Positions 10,873 through 23,060 of a DNA stretch of 64,000 nucleotides are shown here, piece after piece. Under the pieces are notes generated by a model that was not told the origin of the DNA, did not search any database, and worked only from the letters and a program-made list of their open reading frames with translations. Position 1 is the first letter of the stretch; every line of letters starts with the position of its first letter. Location: positions 173,304 through 237,303 of the forward strand of contig MNCI01030902.1 of the NCBI GenBank assembly GCA_015680685.1, written 5' to 3'. Position numbers and translations under genes: made by a program. The stretch is from Gnetum montanum. Lineage: Eukaryota > Streptophyta > Gnetopsida > Gnetales > Gnetaceae.

Positions 10873-12085
10873 AATGATAAGAATTAGTAGTACATTAATC
10901 TTCTTTATTACCTCACTAATGGAAGAAATCCTAATCATCTAACACCTTCTTAAAAAGATGCTTTGCAAAACATAGCTAATACTTCCAATTCATGAATCTC
11001 GATATTTTATGTCAAGTTTCTGCTACGATCATTCTTCTATGTTGTCTTAATCCTACAGAGTCTATGATCATCTTCAACCATGTTCATTAAAGAGTTTATG
11101 GTGGATACTTTAGATCATAGTCCTATTTTTGTAGGCTATTACAATCTAGTTAAGACATGTAATACCTACCAAAGACATGCACTACTTATCTATCTCCCTT
11201 CATAGGAGCTTAACATGTCTCAAATTACATGGCCCTTTTAAACATATAGTTTAGATCTTATTGATGTTATTAATTCTCCCTCATTTTCTAGGAACCAATT
11301 TATTCTAACTACTATAAAATATTTTACTATGTGAGTAGAAGTTATTCTTTTACATTCTACAAAGTCCTACTTCATTTTCCATTTCATTCTTGATTACATA
11401 ACAACATGCTTTGGTGTACCTCTCTAAATTATGACTAATAATGGACCTTAGTTAAAAAGTAATGAGGTAGTTGATTTCTACTCTATGTATTACATCATCC
11501 AGTCATTTTTGTCACCTTATTATCTTTAGTCTAATGATATAGCTAAATCTACTAATAAAACTATCATTTGTTTCCTTTGTACTATGGTTAATAAAACCTA
11601 ATGCAATTAGCATGTACATCTATCTCATGTGTTTTGGATTTATCATATCACTTTTTAAACATCCCTTAGTTGTACCCTGTATTTTTTAACCTATGGATTT
11701 AAGGCAGTCTTACTAATTAAGCTTCATATTCCATCTTTCCATGTATCTCTTCATGATTGGTATTCAAATCAAGAAAATAACTATATGTGATGAGTTAAGT
11801 TGGATCTTTTTAAAGAATAATGGTAAACTCTCTCTAATATCTACATGAATATCAATAAGATATTCAATGTCATCAGTTAAAAAATGTCATAATCAAAAAG
11901 ATTCATAAAGGAAATCTAGTCCTTCACCATTTTCAAATTCCAAAGATACAAAGTTCTCTCCCAAACGGCAAAATTTCTTTTTAGTGGCTCAATCATTGTA
12001 AGATGGTCTATATTCTATCTAATCTAGAAGGACATTAGTCTCTAGATCCTACTAATAGGAGCTTCCTAATGTGCTATTGTATTTA
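10873..12085 (+). pseudogene. Integrase fragment of an older Ty3/gypsy (Tat/Athila-type)
   Basis: Plus-strand frames, with many stops, give a recognisable integrase in order: a pre-integrase segment (near 10940, GRNPII.HLLKRCFAK), the zinc-binding region (LLCLNPTESMIIFNHVH near 11040), the core start (LDLIDVINSPSFS near 11250), the second Asp as MTNNGP near 11430, the SPYYLxSNDIAKSTNKTI stretch near 11515, then ITF.TSLSCTLYFLTYGFKA near 11650-11710 and a C-terminal IPSFHVSLHDW. The C-terminal domain runs to about 12085 (LPNGKISF...LSNLEG...NRSFL). The 5' side begins exactly at the target duplication, so the Athila-like element landed in this older copy. Confidence 0.75.
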
Positions 12086-14589
12086 GCTGATTACTTTATT
12101 ACAACATTGAACTTGTTGGCTATTTGAGATGAAATGTATGTTCTTCCAATAATAGTTTGGGCTTTATTAGCTCTTTTATATGATGATGAGATATGCACTA
12201 CTTCTTCCTTTCTATCTCATATTCTACTATATCTCTAGTTATTTTCTTCATATTTTCATATGTTATCTATTCCATTATATTCTATGTACTTAGCATATCC
12301 AATAAGGTTTTTGAGTGATTGAAAATCTCAATACTTTATGTGAGGGTATGAATTATCATGTTTTTTAGTGGTAAAAGGAGAGATTACTTCATATAGTGTG
12401 TAGGATTAAGCCATGCCCTACTTCTATGGCATAGCATTGTTCTCATGATATCCTCTTTTCTCTTTTTTTTTTGCTTTATATTTTTGCATGCTGTAATTTT
12501 TACTCTTCTATACTATATTTGTCTCTTCTTTCTCTCATATTCTCTCCTCATATATTTCCTTTCCTCTCTATATTCATCATCAGTAAGGCCAAATGAGAGT
12601 CTTAGCCTCAATGTAGTGAGAGAGTGTTGAGTGTAGAGTGATGTAAGAAGTGTGAATATTCATAATAGTGAGGTAAGGAAGAGGTCAATTTTAGGGATCT
12701 AGTCATGTCTCATTTTTGCAATGTAGCATCCTCTTGTTAGTGTATTGGTGATGTTCTTAGCATGCTTTTCCCTTATTGATTATTTTCTATTTTCACTTAT
12801 GTCTACCTCCCTATCTTTCTCTATTCTTTACTCTTTTTATGTTCTACATTGATGAGGCCAAATGAGTATCTCTACTTTGGGCATCAAATTTCAAAAAAAA
12901 ATAAAATAAAAAAAATATTTAAAATAAAAATCTGTAGTACAAAAATAGAGGAGTACTATAGAGAGTAGAAACTCCAAATCAATAAAAAAAAGCCTAACTA
13001 TTTTGAGGAAGTCTTTTTAGGTTTTCATTCTTACAATAAATCTTGAAAATCCTTTACTCTAGGGTAGAAAATCAAACATTTCATGAAAAGATTAACATTA
13101 GATAGAGGGGGAGAGAGCCCCTATCATGTCAATAGAATTAACATTATCAAAAGATATTATCTTCATATCTTGACTAATATATGCAAACAAATTATTAGTA
13201 GTTAAAATATCTTTAACATGTTGTTCATTATGAAGATTTGGCATTTAAGCACCAATAGATAAACTTCCTCTATATTTTTATTATGAAGCCTTATTTAAAA
13301 ATCATCTAAATCAACAATAGAATTTTGTGAAACGTGAGGAACATATATCTATTCCCCCTTAGTCATTGAAGAATTTTTTAGAACTAATTTCATTAGAACC
13401 TTTCTTGAAGATACATTATGTTGAACAATAGTAAAAGAAGGAGGTGGGCTACCTATTGAAATATTAGTAGAAGAAATTATTGTAGGATTTTTAACATTTG
13501 TAGAAAAAGCCTTAGCAAGATCTATAACATTTGTAGAAGAAAATCTTAGTAGTATTTACAGTATCTTATTGCTAACGTGCTTACATTGCCTTTTTTCATA
13601 ACATAAAAGAACATGAAGCAGACATGTAATTCTCTTAATGATAATAGTAACATGACTTTGGAAGATTTTAATAAACAACCTTATATTCATAATCAATTTC
13701 ACTAGCATGCAAAATAATTTCTTTCTTAAGCAAATCAAGATTCACTTCAATCATATATATGAGTTCTACAAAAATCATAAGTTAGAGCAAGGGTTTTAGA
13801 ATGCTTAATTAGCCTAATATTAGAGAGAATATTTCTTTTAAGTTTTTCAAAAATTAATAAAAGATTCAAGAGATGCTAGATTAAAAGAGAAATTTCACTT
13901 TTGAATAATTAATAAACTATGATGATGATTGAAAACATTGATATGAAAGATGTTAGAAATCATCATTTAATCAACAAATTCTACTATGAAAAATAAGTTT
14001 GATAAATAATAATCATGAACAACATTCAAACCTTGATCTTTCTAAATCAAATTTAAATGATTTAAAAAAATTGAGTAATGAGATAAATAATCTATAATTT
14101 TCATGAAAACATTTATTTCAAAAATTTCCTGAGTAATAGATTCATATGAATCATTAGGAAATTTATAGAATGGCAAGGAAGTGGTGGTTTCACTTGAAGA
14201 ATCACCTTCTAGATCTACTAGTATTACACATAATATCAATGTTAGACCCCTTCCTATGTCAAACTAATACTAAAACTCTTTCCACTGAAACTATTGCTAT
14301 TAAAACTCTTCCTACTGAAACCATTGTCACTAAGTGTCTTTACTTTAGTAAGGATGTGATTAAGAGAATTGAGTGGGTTAATAAATGTTTCACTAACATT
14401 TTTATGTGTGGTTTTTGGGATCTAGCCACACATCACTTTTGTGGCATATCATTCCACCATAGAAGTATTAGTGATATCTAAGACTTTTCTTTCCATTATC
14501 CTACTTTGTTTAAATTCTCTTATAGGTACTTAGCAACTTGTATGTTTTTTTGATGGATTCTCCTTTATCTTTCTAGTACTATCCATCAA
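12086..14589. other. No assignable gene; AT-rich repeat remnants
   Basis: Low-complexity T-rich and A-rich runs (12460-12560, 12890-12935) and two copies of AGGCCAAATGAG (near 12578 and 12855) are visible. Short open frames (14042-14239 minus, 14170-14481 plus, 13556-13738 minus) match no family I can name. The stretch may be the 3' region of the plus-strand gypsy element whose integrase ends at 12085. Confidence 0.4.
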
Positions 14590-15285
14590 GAGAAGATAAT
14601 GTTGTACTTACTTTAAATTTTTTCTACATAATTTAAATTTTTAGGTATATTCTTTGGCTTTCTTAGCTTAAGCTATCTTTAATAATTCCAGATTCGACAT
14701 TCCATATTATCATCCATGTTGTTTTTAGTTTTTTTTTTAAAAAATTCATCAAAAATAACATCTCATATCATTTATGGTATCACTATGAATGTTTTTCTAT
14801 CTTCACTTTTGATGTTTAGTATTGTCTTTTGCATCGATTCTAACTTCATTTTTTTTCAGTAGTCTATTCTTGACTTGCAATGTCATTTTGCTTTTTAACA
14901 TCCAACATCAATCCTATTTCGACATTCGATGTCACTTCCTACATCAACCATATTTTTAACATTTATGCACATCATTTCTCCTATCTAGAACCTTCTACAA
15001 GATTTTTTGGAACCCAATGCATAATTTCTTCATAGTTTATGAATTATTTATGGCCTATAAATAAGAGGATGTCCCTAAATAAAAAAGGATAAGAATGTAA
15101 AATATTAAAATAAAATCTCCCTATAAAAAATCTACAATTACTTTTCCAACATATTAGAAACCTTTGTATTCTTTTTAGCTTCTTATAGTTTCTTTGATTT
15201 CTTTCTTTGCTTATTCTACTAATACATTATATTCTCTTTGTGTTATCCTCTTGATACATAGAAAATCCTATTGAATCTAAACTAT
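14590..15285 (+). repeat. LTR-like stretch with TATA box
   Basis: A run with repeated GACATTCGATGTC-like and ACATCAA words (14690-14960) precedes a good plus-strand TATA box, CCTATAAATAAGAGGATG at about 15054-15071. Then comes a T-rich leader with a run of CTT and TATTCT words. This is the architecture of a plant LTR (U3 repeats, TATA, R/U5), and it lies downstream of the plus-strand integrase at 10873-12085, so it could be that element's 3' LTR. No partner LTR or primer site is in the window. Confidence 0.35.
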
Positions 15286-15794
15286 CTTAGTTATATATTT
15301 ATAATATATATCTATAAATTGGCTGAGAGAATCTTATTAGTTTACAAGTAAAAAGTTCTTTGAGTAAAAAATTTCACGACTTCTGGACAAAGAAAAAGAT
15401 TTAAAAACCCAACTTTTCATGCCTTCTGGATGAAGAACAAGAGTTATGTACCTTATTTTTCCTAAGGACGGGTTTTCTAAAAAAAAAATTTCCATCAATT
15501 AGTGTATGCTCTCACCCTCGGCCAAATTTGTTGTTTTTGATATATAATGCAAATTTGGCCGAGAGTGAGAGCATACACTAAGTGATGAATTTTTTTTTTT
15601 CAGAAAACCCATCCTTAGGAAAAATAAGGTACAACACTCTTGTTCTTCATCCAGAAGGCATGAAAAGTTGGGTTTTTAAATCTTGTTCTTCATCCAAAAG
15701 TTGTGAAATTTTTTACTCAAAGAACTTTTTACTTGTAAAAAAATAAGATTCTTTTAGCCAATTTATAGATATATATTATAAATATATAACTAAG
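15286..15794. repeat. 509-bp fold-back (inverted repeat, 245-bp arms)
   Basis: Arm 1 runs 15286-15530 from CTTAGTTATATATTTATAA to CTCGGCCAAATTTG. Arm 2 runs 15550-15794 as its reverse complement, with few mismatches and short indels. The loop is 19 bases (15531-15549). The outer ends are AT-rich. No clear flanking duplication or transposon terminus is seen. It ends about 100 bp from the helicase stop codon. It could be a fold-back MITE, the product of a local inverted duplication, or a hairpin-RNA locus. Confidence 0.85.
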
Positions 15795-15895
15795 CTAGTG
15801 ATCGCCAGTCGTTTGCTGTAGTGATGATTTAAACATAATAGATAAAAATATTATAAGACCATGAAATGCTTTATTGAATGATTATAAGAATGAGA

Positions 15896-17953
15896 TCATT
15901 CTTCATTAGATTTAATGCGTTGCTCTTCATCCAATCTACTTTGAAGGTGCGAAGCCTTAAATATCTTGATATATCTTTCTTTGGAGATTGGAGGGAATAT
16001 CTTCAAACTGTCAATACTCCTCACTTGAGATAGTGCCACAAATGTAAGACTTGTTGTTTCTTTGCTACCAACATCTATACATGCTTTCTCCAATGTCATT
16101 CCCTGTGAATTATGTATCGTTAAAGCCCATGCTAATTTAAGTGGTAGTTTGCGAGATCCTCCACGTATGATTGGTGGAATGGGTACTTGTCGAGGATGTT
16201 CATTATCATACGGTACTCCAATATAGGAGTCAAACTCAATGATGACATACGATGGCAACTGTGGAGGTTGACAGTGTGGACTATATATTATTTTCTTAGT
16301 GACTCCCAATGCACCATTAACCAATCCTACTTTTGGCCATAGATTAACAGTGATCATAACCCTTGCATCCTCACAAATGAACACTACTCGGTCCAATTCT
16401 CCTTCTGAATCATCCGAAAATTTTACACCATTTGTCTTTCTATCTACAATGCACCGTGCAATTGGCTTTTGCATTTTGAGCAATATTTTTTCATTATGCA
16501 TATGCACTTTATCCTTTGTATCAAACAAATGCACAAAATCCTCAAATCCATCTCGCCCATCTGATGTTGATGTAAGTTGCATTCTCAAGCTTAAAATGTT
16601 ATAATCCTCATTAGTCATCTTTTCTTCTCGTATATTCATCAAAACTTATCTACATCTTTGTTGTTGTGAATCATCACCCCTTGGTCGATACACAACATCC
16701 AAGGTTACAAATTTATTGAATGCCAACCAAAAATTCTTCACATGCATTTGAGATGATATGTATGGTATAACATCTTTAACAGGTGGAAGCTATGCAAGAT
16801 CTCTAATGAGTATCATAGATCTACCACCAAAGTTATCTAAATAATTATTTGGAAATATTTCCTTAAGCCTTCGGTCAATGCTACTAAGCAATTTTCCACC
16901 TATGAAACTCATTTCATCTATAATAATATACTTTAAGTATTTGTATTTATTTTGCAATGATGAAAAAGTTGATGCAACCAATGGTTTGTAATCTCTGATT
17001 CCAATCTTCAACGTAGAATGTACTATAGTTGCATTAATATTATACACTGCAGCACCAGTAGGGGTAAGCACCAATAAGCTATTCTTTCCTGATGAGAAAT
17101 TTTGACTAAATTCTTTATGAATCGTATCAATGAGATACAATTTTCCTGTGCCTACTGTACCTTGAATAATCATCAATAGAGGAGAAACTTCATCCATTTC
17201 GAATTTTTGCATATATAGATGGCCAGTGATAATCTTGTAGCATTTTTTTTGTTGAACTGCTAGAGAAGATGTCCACTTGATTGTTGTTATTTCTTGAATG
17301 TGTTATTATCCCATGTGATCTATGACCATGAACAAACGATGTAGCAATCTTTGCAACATCCTCTCTAGGATAGCTGGCTGACCATTCGTTCTGTCTATCT
17401 CAATCTCCTACTCTTGGAGCTACTCTAAATTTTGGAAATGTTCTTATAATAACTGGTCGTAGTCAAGGCTTCCACACTGGTAGCTCACTCTTCTTCGACA
17501 TAAAGGTAAAATATTTCATAGCATTCAATAATGAAACTCCTTCAATTTTTACTAGTCTTTTTTGATATGCATTGATAAGGGTTGTATATGGTTCTAGTTC
17601 CTCATCTCCATTTAGATCTGGTATAGCTCTTTCATAGCATTCAACAATAAAACTTCTTCCATTTCTAGTGGTATCTTTTGATATGCATTGATAAGGGTTG
17701 TATATGGTTCTGGTTCCTCATCTCCATCTAGATCTAGTATAACTCTTTTATACATATCTCTAGACACATTTATAGTATAAAATAGTCGACTGCATTCAAC
17801 TAATGGAAGTTCATATAGCATATGACAAACCTCCATGACACCTATGTTTCTATCAGTTGCAACATCCATCATGAGTCTTTTGTATGCACCTATGTCTCTA
17901 TCAATACTACCGCAAGTGGCAGACCAAAAAACATGTATGCCTTTCAACCACAA
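15896..17953 (-). pseudogene. PIF1-type helicase of Helitron type
   Basis: Rolling-circle Helitrons encode a Rep-helicase whose helicase half is PIF1-like. On the minus strand the order is: ATDRNIGVMEVCHMLYELPL (near 17830), the segment typical of the stretch between Rep and helicase; VIIRTFPKFRVAPR near 17430; a KKCYKIITGHLY stretch; Walker A as GTVGTGKLYL near 17150 (the Lys is kept, but Leu replaces the usual Ser/Thr); Walker B as IIIDEM near 16910; RDLA.LPPV near 16795; and the C-terminal LPLKLAWALTIHNSQGMTLE near 16120 with SLTFVALSQVRS. Open pieces are 15896-16642, 16790-17212 and 17612-17953, with few stops between. Rep is not seen. A 116-bp tandem duplication breaks the frame. A host PIF1 gene is less likely, given the pre-helicase segment. 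Confidence 0.82.
17515..17748. repeat. 116-bp tandem duplication inside the helicase
   Basis: The stretch holding GATATGCATTGATAAGGGTT occurs at 17564 and again at 17680, a period of 116 bp, with matching flanks over about 117 bases each. As 116 is not a multiple of three, the duplication itself shifts the reading frame. Confidence 0.8.
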
Positions 17954-18009
17954 CGAATCTTGCTCTCAGCTATGGAATTTTGTAAAAAATTAAAAAGAGA
18001 ATAAAAAAC

Positions 18010-18438
18010 CATAAAGAAAAGCAATGAGAGAAGCATCATTTCCTAATTTCCACTCCACTGAGGTTTGTGCGATTGAAGCAACCGTCTTTTCAGAAGTTTG
18101 GTACCCAAAATTTTTGACTACAAAAAACCCTACGCTCTAGAATATTTGCTACAAAACATATAAGATCTTACCCACTAAAAATTCCAACGTTCATGCACTT
18201 TTTCCATTCAACAGAGCAGCAGACATGCAGCCATAGGCGCCACTTCGCTTCGGCCAAAACAAAAAAACTTTTTTAAACAAACAAAAAGTCCTCTGCAGTG
18301 CAACAGAAGATATAGTTTCAATTGGAGTTCATTATTTTCTAGCTTGTGTAGTTTTGGATATCAAATCATTCTACAAGTCTTTTGTAACCTCCTTTCCCCA
18401 CCAAAAAAACTTAAGAAGCTACAGAACTTAGCCAAAGA
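18010..18438. other. Non-repetitive GC-richer stretch, possible captured flank
   Basis: Base composition rises from 18200 (CATAGGCGCCACTTCGCTTC), with several CpGs, unlike the depleted surroundings. No ORF over 60 codons is found here except the one starting at 18439. It may be host DNA carried by a Helitron or an unrelated insertion. Confidence 0.3.
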
Positions 18439-18654
18439 ATGGGCGATTCTATGGCCTGCTCATCTGTTTCAGTGGCAATTGCAGTACTGGTAGTGTTCGC
18501 GCTAGACGCAGTGCTGTATGCCATGATCAAGCACTCATTCAGCACCACTCTCCATGCACTCTTCTGGACCCCCAATCCAACCTCAAATTCCAATGCGAAA
18601 TCATTTTGCAACTGCACGAGAATATTAAATCATGCTCTATATCACCTAGCATGA
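18439..18654 (+). CDS. Unidentified 71-codon ORF with one hydrophobic segment
   Basis: The ORF starts MGDSMACSSVSVAIAVLVVF, so residues 9-28 form a likely membrane or signal-anchor segment (through DAVLYAM). It continues with a Ser/Thr/Asn-rich tail holding a CNC motif. Its DNA keeps several CpGs and is richer in GC than the flanks. I do not recognise the family. It lies some 500 bp upstream (minus strand) of the helicase pseudogene, where a captured host exon could sit, but no splice site or Helitron terminus was identified. An overlapping minus-strand frame (18411-18617) is also open, so coding potential is uncertain. Confidence 0.25.
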   Translation: MGDSMACSSVSVAIAVLVVFALDAVLYAMIKHSFSTTLHALFWTPNPTSNSNAKSFCNCTRILNHALYHLA

Positions 18655-18766
18655 TTTGTATTTATAGGAATGAGAATGACACAACATTTCTAAATGTATT
18701 GCGCAACCTTTCTAAACATATTTCTATTTTGCAACAGACATAACCTTTCATAACACGTCAGCATTC

Positions 18767-18905
18767 GTTAGCATTATGGACAAAGTTGGCATTACCGAAA
18801 TATGATTGGTAATGGCTTCATGGGAAAATCAACGTTAGTTAGCGTTATGGATAAAGTTGGCGTTACCGAAATATGACTGATAATGGCCTCTCGGCCAAAT
18901 TAATG
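18767..18905. repeat. 71-bp tandem duplication
   Basis: GTTAGCATTATGGACAAAG at 18767 recurs as GTTAGCGTTATGGATAAAG at 18838, and similarity continues through ACCGAAATATGA. The first unit has CA where the second keeps CG at two sites, showing deamination since the duplication. Confidence 0.8.
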
Positions 18906-20789
18906 TATAGATTTGATTCAAATTCTTTTATCATGTCTTACTATTTTTCCTAATTTGTAGTAGTTCTATCAATTTAAAAGATCTCCATTGGGCACACATT
19001 TGAGAGAGAATGAGATAATATAACTCCTCATCATCCATCTTTGATTCGTAATTTTATCTTGTAGGATTGTTAATATATTTTTTCACATTTCTTTTCTAGA
19101 TATTCTACTTTTCCTATATTTCATATTTTCTTTCTTTAATTTAGATTTGGCATTGTAGAAAATTTCTTTTGTTGGTCTTTTGATTTAAGGATATGACCTT
19201 CTTATCAATTTATTTTGTTCTATTCTACATTTCTACTTCTTTTAGCCAAAAAATACTTTGATATTTCATAGACCTTATTCTATGTAATTTTTCTCTTTTC
19301 TATTGCATCATTTATATGACTTTATTTTTATTGTCTACCTATGCCTTTAGCCAACTATTCTACACACTCTTTGCTACTTACTATTTTCTTGTGTTTCACA
19401 CAAATAGTATTTCAAATTGTTTGAATTTCTAATGATTTGCAAGTTCCCTTTCAATTTAAAAATTTATTTCTTTAGACCATTTTGTAGTCATGAAATAATT
19501 GATTATTTTTATGTAGGACTATTCTAAATCTTAGATTTACAATGATTCATGCTATTAGAAGAAATCAAATACCAAAATTGGTTCAAATGTACAACCACCA
19601 ATAAGATCCATCAAACATAACCAAGAGAAGACATAAAAAGCAAGTAAGGTTCAATTCCAATTAATGCTAATAGAGTTAGCCATTGTTAAGTATTTATAGC
19701 TAAAAATTATGTTTTGTTAAATTCAAAAATTAATGATCTAAATTCCTTTATTAGGTTACATGCATTTGCACAAGAGTTGTAATGACCTATAAATATCATT
19801 GCTAAGGGTTTAGGTCATCATGAGATATAAAACAAATAAGTCATATCTTCTTAAGAATGAATTCTTGATGACCAAAGCAAGATATAATAAATAAAAAATA
19901 TTTAGGGATCTAGTACTTCACCCAAAATTATATTAAACATACAATTACCCCTACAATATAATTATATTATTTTGAAAATGTTAGAAATAATAAGTTATCA
20001 TATAAATATAAATAATAACCAGTAATCATAGGTCACCACCATCATCTAACTTATTCATCTCAAGAAGCACCAAGCATTAGCAAATACCAAGAAATAATAA
20101 CTAGCAAGAAAGGAAGTATTAAAATTGAAGCTTTATTACATCCAAAGACCTATAGGATCTATTAGATAGATATTACATTTTCATGAAAAATAAAGATAGA
20201 CACTATAAGTTGACCAAGAAACAATGGAAGCAACAAAACTAAATTATACAAGTTTTTTTATTGTAAAATTATAACACTATTTTGAATGGGTAGTCTTAAC
20301 ATAGAAAAGAACCACATGCAACTCATCTTCAAGGGCTCTTGATGTACATAACTTAGAATTTTATTCTTCTTAGAGGAGTTAAATTCATCTTTTACTTTTA
20401 ATTTTAAGATGATCTAAACTTAAGTGAAGCTTGCTGATGATACCATGATACTTGATTGGAATAAAAAATTAAGAGATAGTAAGCTTCTTCATCTAGTTTA
20501 TTAGATCTAATGTGATGTAAACAAAATTATTTCTTACCTTCAACATTATACCACTACTATGTTAATAGTTTTTTCATGACTAATTGGTAAATATGCTTAG
20601 GATTTAAATACACTTTCTTCTAAGAGATATTCTATTTTCTCAACTATTGTGTTTCCTAAAATTACAAAACATAGTCTTGTGAATCCCTAGATAATGTGTA
20701 TTGTCTTAATATACACAAGCTGTGAGTGTATATAATGAATTGAAATAAGACTTCTACTTCTAAAGGTAACAAATCACATTCAAACAATA
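18906..20789. other. AT-rich stretch without identifiable gene
   Basis: I see T-rich sequence to about 19500 and mixed AT-rich sequence after it. No LTR, SINE or conserved domain was found. The right part may include the 3' untranslated end of the LINE that begins at about 20790. Confidence 0.4.
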
Positions 20790-20849
20790 ACATTAATGTA
20801 TTTGCATCTTCACCTTTAAGTAATCAAAAATTTCTTTTTCTACACTCTT

Positions 20850-22010
20850 TTAATATATTTCCAATCTCTTGCACTAATTCTAAGTTCCCAAACAACATAT
20901 CCATACAATATAGTAGGATAGATGATAGTTTGAAAATTTATTCTTTGACATTCTAAGTCTAAAGTCATAAATCCTTATATTTTATTTTAAAAGCATATGA
21001 AGCCTTGAAACATCCTTCTATTCTTTCTTTAATTTACTTTCCTAAAATGTAATTGTTAAAATAAATAAGACATAAATATTTAAAATAATTTACTATTTGC
21101 ACATTGGTACATCCAAAATGAATGATATAATAAGTATTTCTTATATGTGAGATCATTAATTTGGTTTTATTCGCAATCATTCGAAGAGCAAATGAGTGAC
21201 AGTATTTTTCTAAAATTTGCAACATATTTTGCATACCTTCTATAGTAGAGGAGATCAAGGTAATATCATCTGTATACAAAAAATATTCACTACTTGGATT
21301 CCAATTTTGATAGCATGACTATCTTATCCATTACATAATCATTCTTACATTTCATTAATAAAGATATCCAAGAGAGTTGAAGAAAGTGGACAAACTTTCT
21401 TAAATACAATTTTATTTTGGGATTGAAATTTTTTTCTCTCAATTGCTATTTTTAATTACAATAATCATTTTCTCATATAATATTTAATTTGGTGCAATCA
21501 ATTCTAAAGGGAGAATAATTTTATGCAAATGCAACTATAGCATTACACAAACCACTAAATCATATGCTTTTTAAAACTAGCAAAACAAATAAATACTTTT
21601 TTGTTAGTCTATTTTGCAAACTACATATAATGTTTGAGAGTAACGAAGTGATTAATAGTGAAGATATTTTTTCTAAAACCTTCTTAACACCTTTCCCAAA
21701 CTTGCTTAACTTCAACCTAGGAACTACTTATCATTTTTAAGAGAGTACTTAATAACTTAGCAAAACTATTACTCATAATGACTATTTGATAATTATTCAA
21801 ACTATTTTTTACTAGTTTTGAAAATGTTAATCTTATTCTTGAATCATTATTCAATTTAATCTATGCCAAAATTCTCTATGAATAACAAGTTCTATCCACT
21901 TTAAGAATTCGTCATATAAATCTTCTAAATCTATAGCTTTATGAGATGCTAACTTTTTAATGCCTTGTATGACTTCTTCAAGAGTAAATTAGAAAGGTGC
22001 TTATTGTACA
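20850..22010 (-). pseudogene. LINE reverse transcriptase (non-L1 type)
   Basis: On the minus strand: FTLEEVIQGIKKLASHKAID near 21980 (the start of RT, where the family has KA.G.DG), DEFLKWIELV near 21900, KKVCPLSSTLLDIFINE near 21380 (normally QGCPLSP), then the catalytic box in MYTDDITLISSTIEGMQNML, open at 21034-21279, with LEKYCHSFALRM and NKTKLMI. After this come FKYLCLIYF and the thumb-region TIIYPTILYGYVVWE near 20900. Target-primed reverse transcription is the family's role. Several frameshifts make it inactive. Confidence 0.82.
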
Positions 22011-22470
22011 ATATCATTAGAACTATCACCTTTTCCTATAAATAGTTTATTATAAAACAAGAAAAAATATTAAAAATAAAAATTTAATTATGAAAAGGCT
22101 TTATAATGGAATCACTATTAAAACCATCAAGATTTCATTTTAATGATTTTAAAAAATATTCCTATTACTCCTTGATTAGTTTTCTCGTCTTGATTCTAAT
22201 CAAGCATTTATATGCCTTAACTAAACATTACCTATGTCTCTTATTCACATTTTAATATTTTGTCTAGCCTACTTGCATTTCTCATTAAACTAAGTCTTCT
22301 AAGCATCTTCTTATTATGAATGCATAACTTTCTTAGCTACTATAAGAAAAATTTTCTTAAGCTCAATATGTTATCTTTCAATATTCCAATTATTATGTGT
22401 TGCATCCCTATATTTTTCCTTAACTTCTAGGATGACTTTGTACAAAAAAAGTTTTTACTGTTCCTATTTT

Positions 22471-23060
22471 TTATTGTTTGAGTGGAAATTTTAATTTGTA
22501 GAAAAACTCTAAATGATGATGATAAGATTTCATCAAATTATTTCCAAATTTGAACTTAATAAATTCAATGTATTGATAAGAACATAAAAGAAAATCAATA
22601 CAAGAGTTACCTTGAAGTCTTGTAAAAGTAAATGATGAAGATTTAGGAAATTTAGCAAGGACATTATAGATGAGTAAATAAAAAGTTTTTAACAACTCTA
22701 ATGGTTATTAATCCATCTTATTATTAGTATCATCTTCAGAATTTTGTATCTAATTGTGATCTTTAAAAATTTATAAATTTCCAAGATCATGTTGCGACTA
22801 GATAATTTTTGTTTTTTATGAATCATTCCTAGTATTAAAGTTTTCATGAATAAAAATTGAGTCTTTTGTTAAAAATTCTACAATATCTTTGCCTATGAAC
22901 TAAAAAGAATAATCACAAGACAAATCAATAATATCATAAAATGTAGCATCTCTATGGACAAAATAACATATAATAAGGAATGCAAAACCATGCTAGATTA
23001 AGATTTTTAGTCAAATATGTTATTTATGATCATAAATTTTTTCTAAAAGCATATAATTTT
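22471..23060 (-). pseudogene. LINE APE-type endonuclease
   Basis: This domain nicks target DNA to prime insertion. The C-terminal half is open at 22471-22695: TRLQGNSCIDFLLCS, then a stretch ending SYHHHLEF where the family has SDHxPL (the catalytic His remains possible, the Asp is lost). Upstream a broken frame shows FNTRN near 22840, the equivalent of GDFN. It lies between ORF1 and RT, as in other LINEs. Confidence 0.75.

Noticed and set aside
15896-17953. Host PIF1 helicase gene
   Set aside because: It has a Helitron-type segment upstream, stops and a frame-breaking duplication, and stands among mobile elements.
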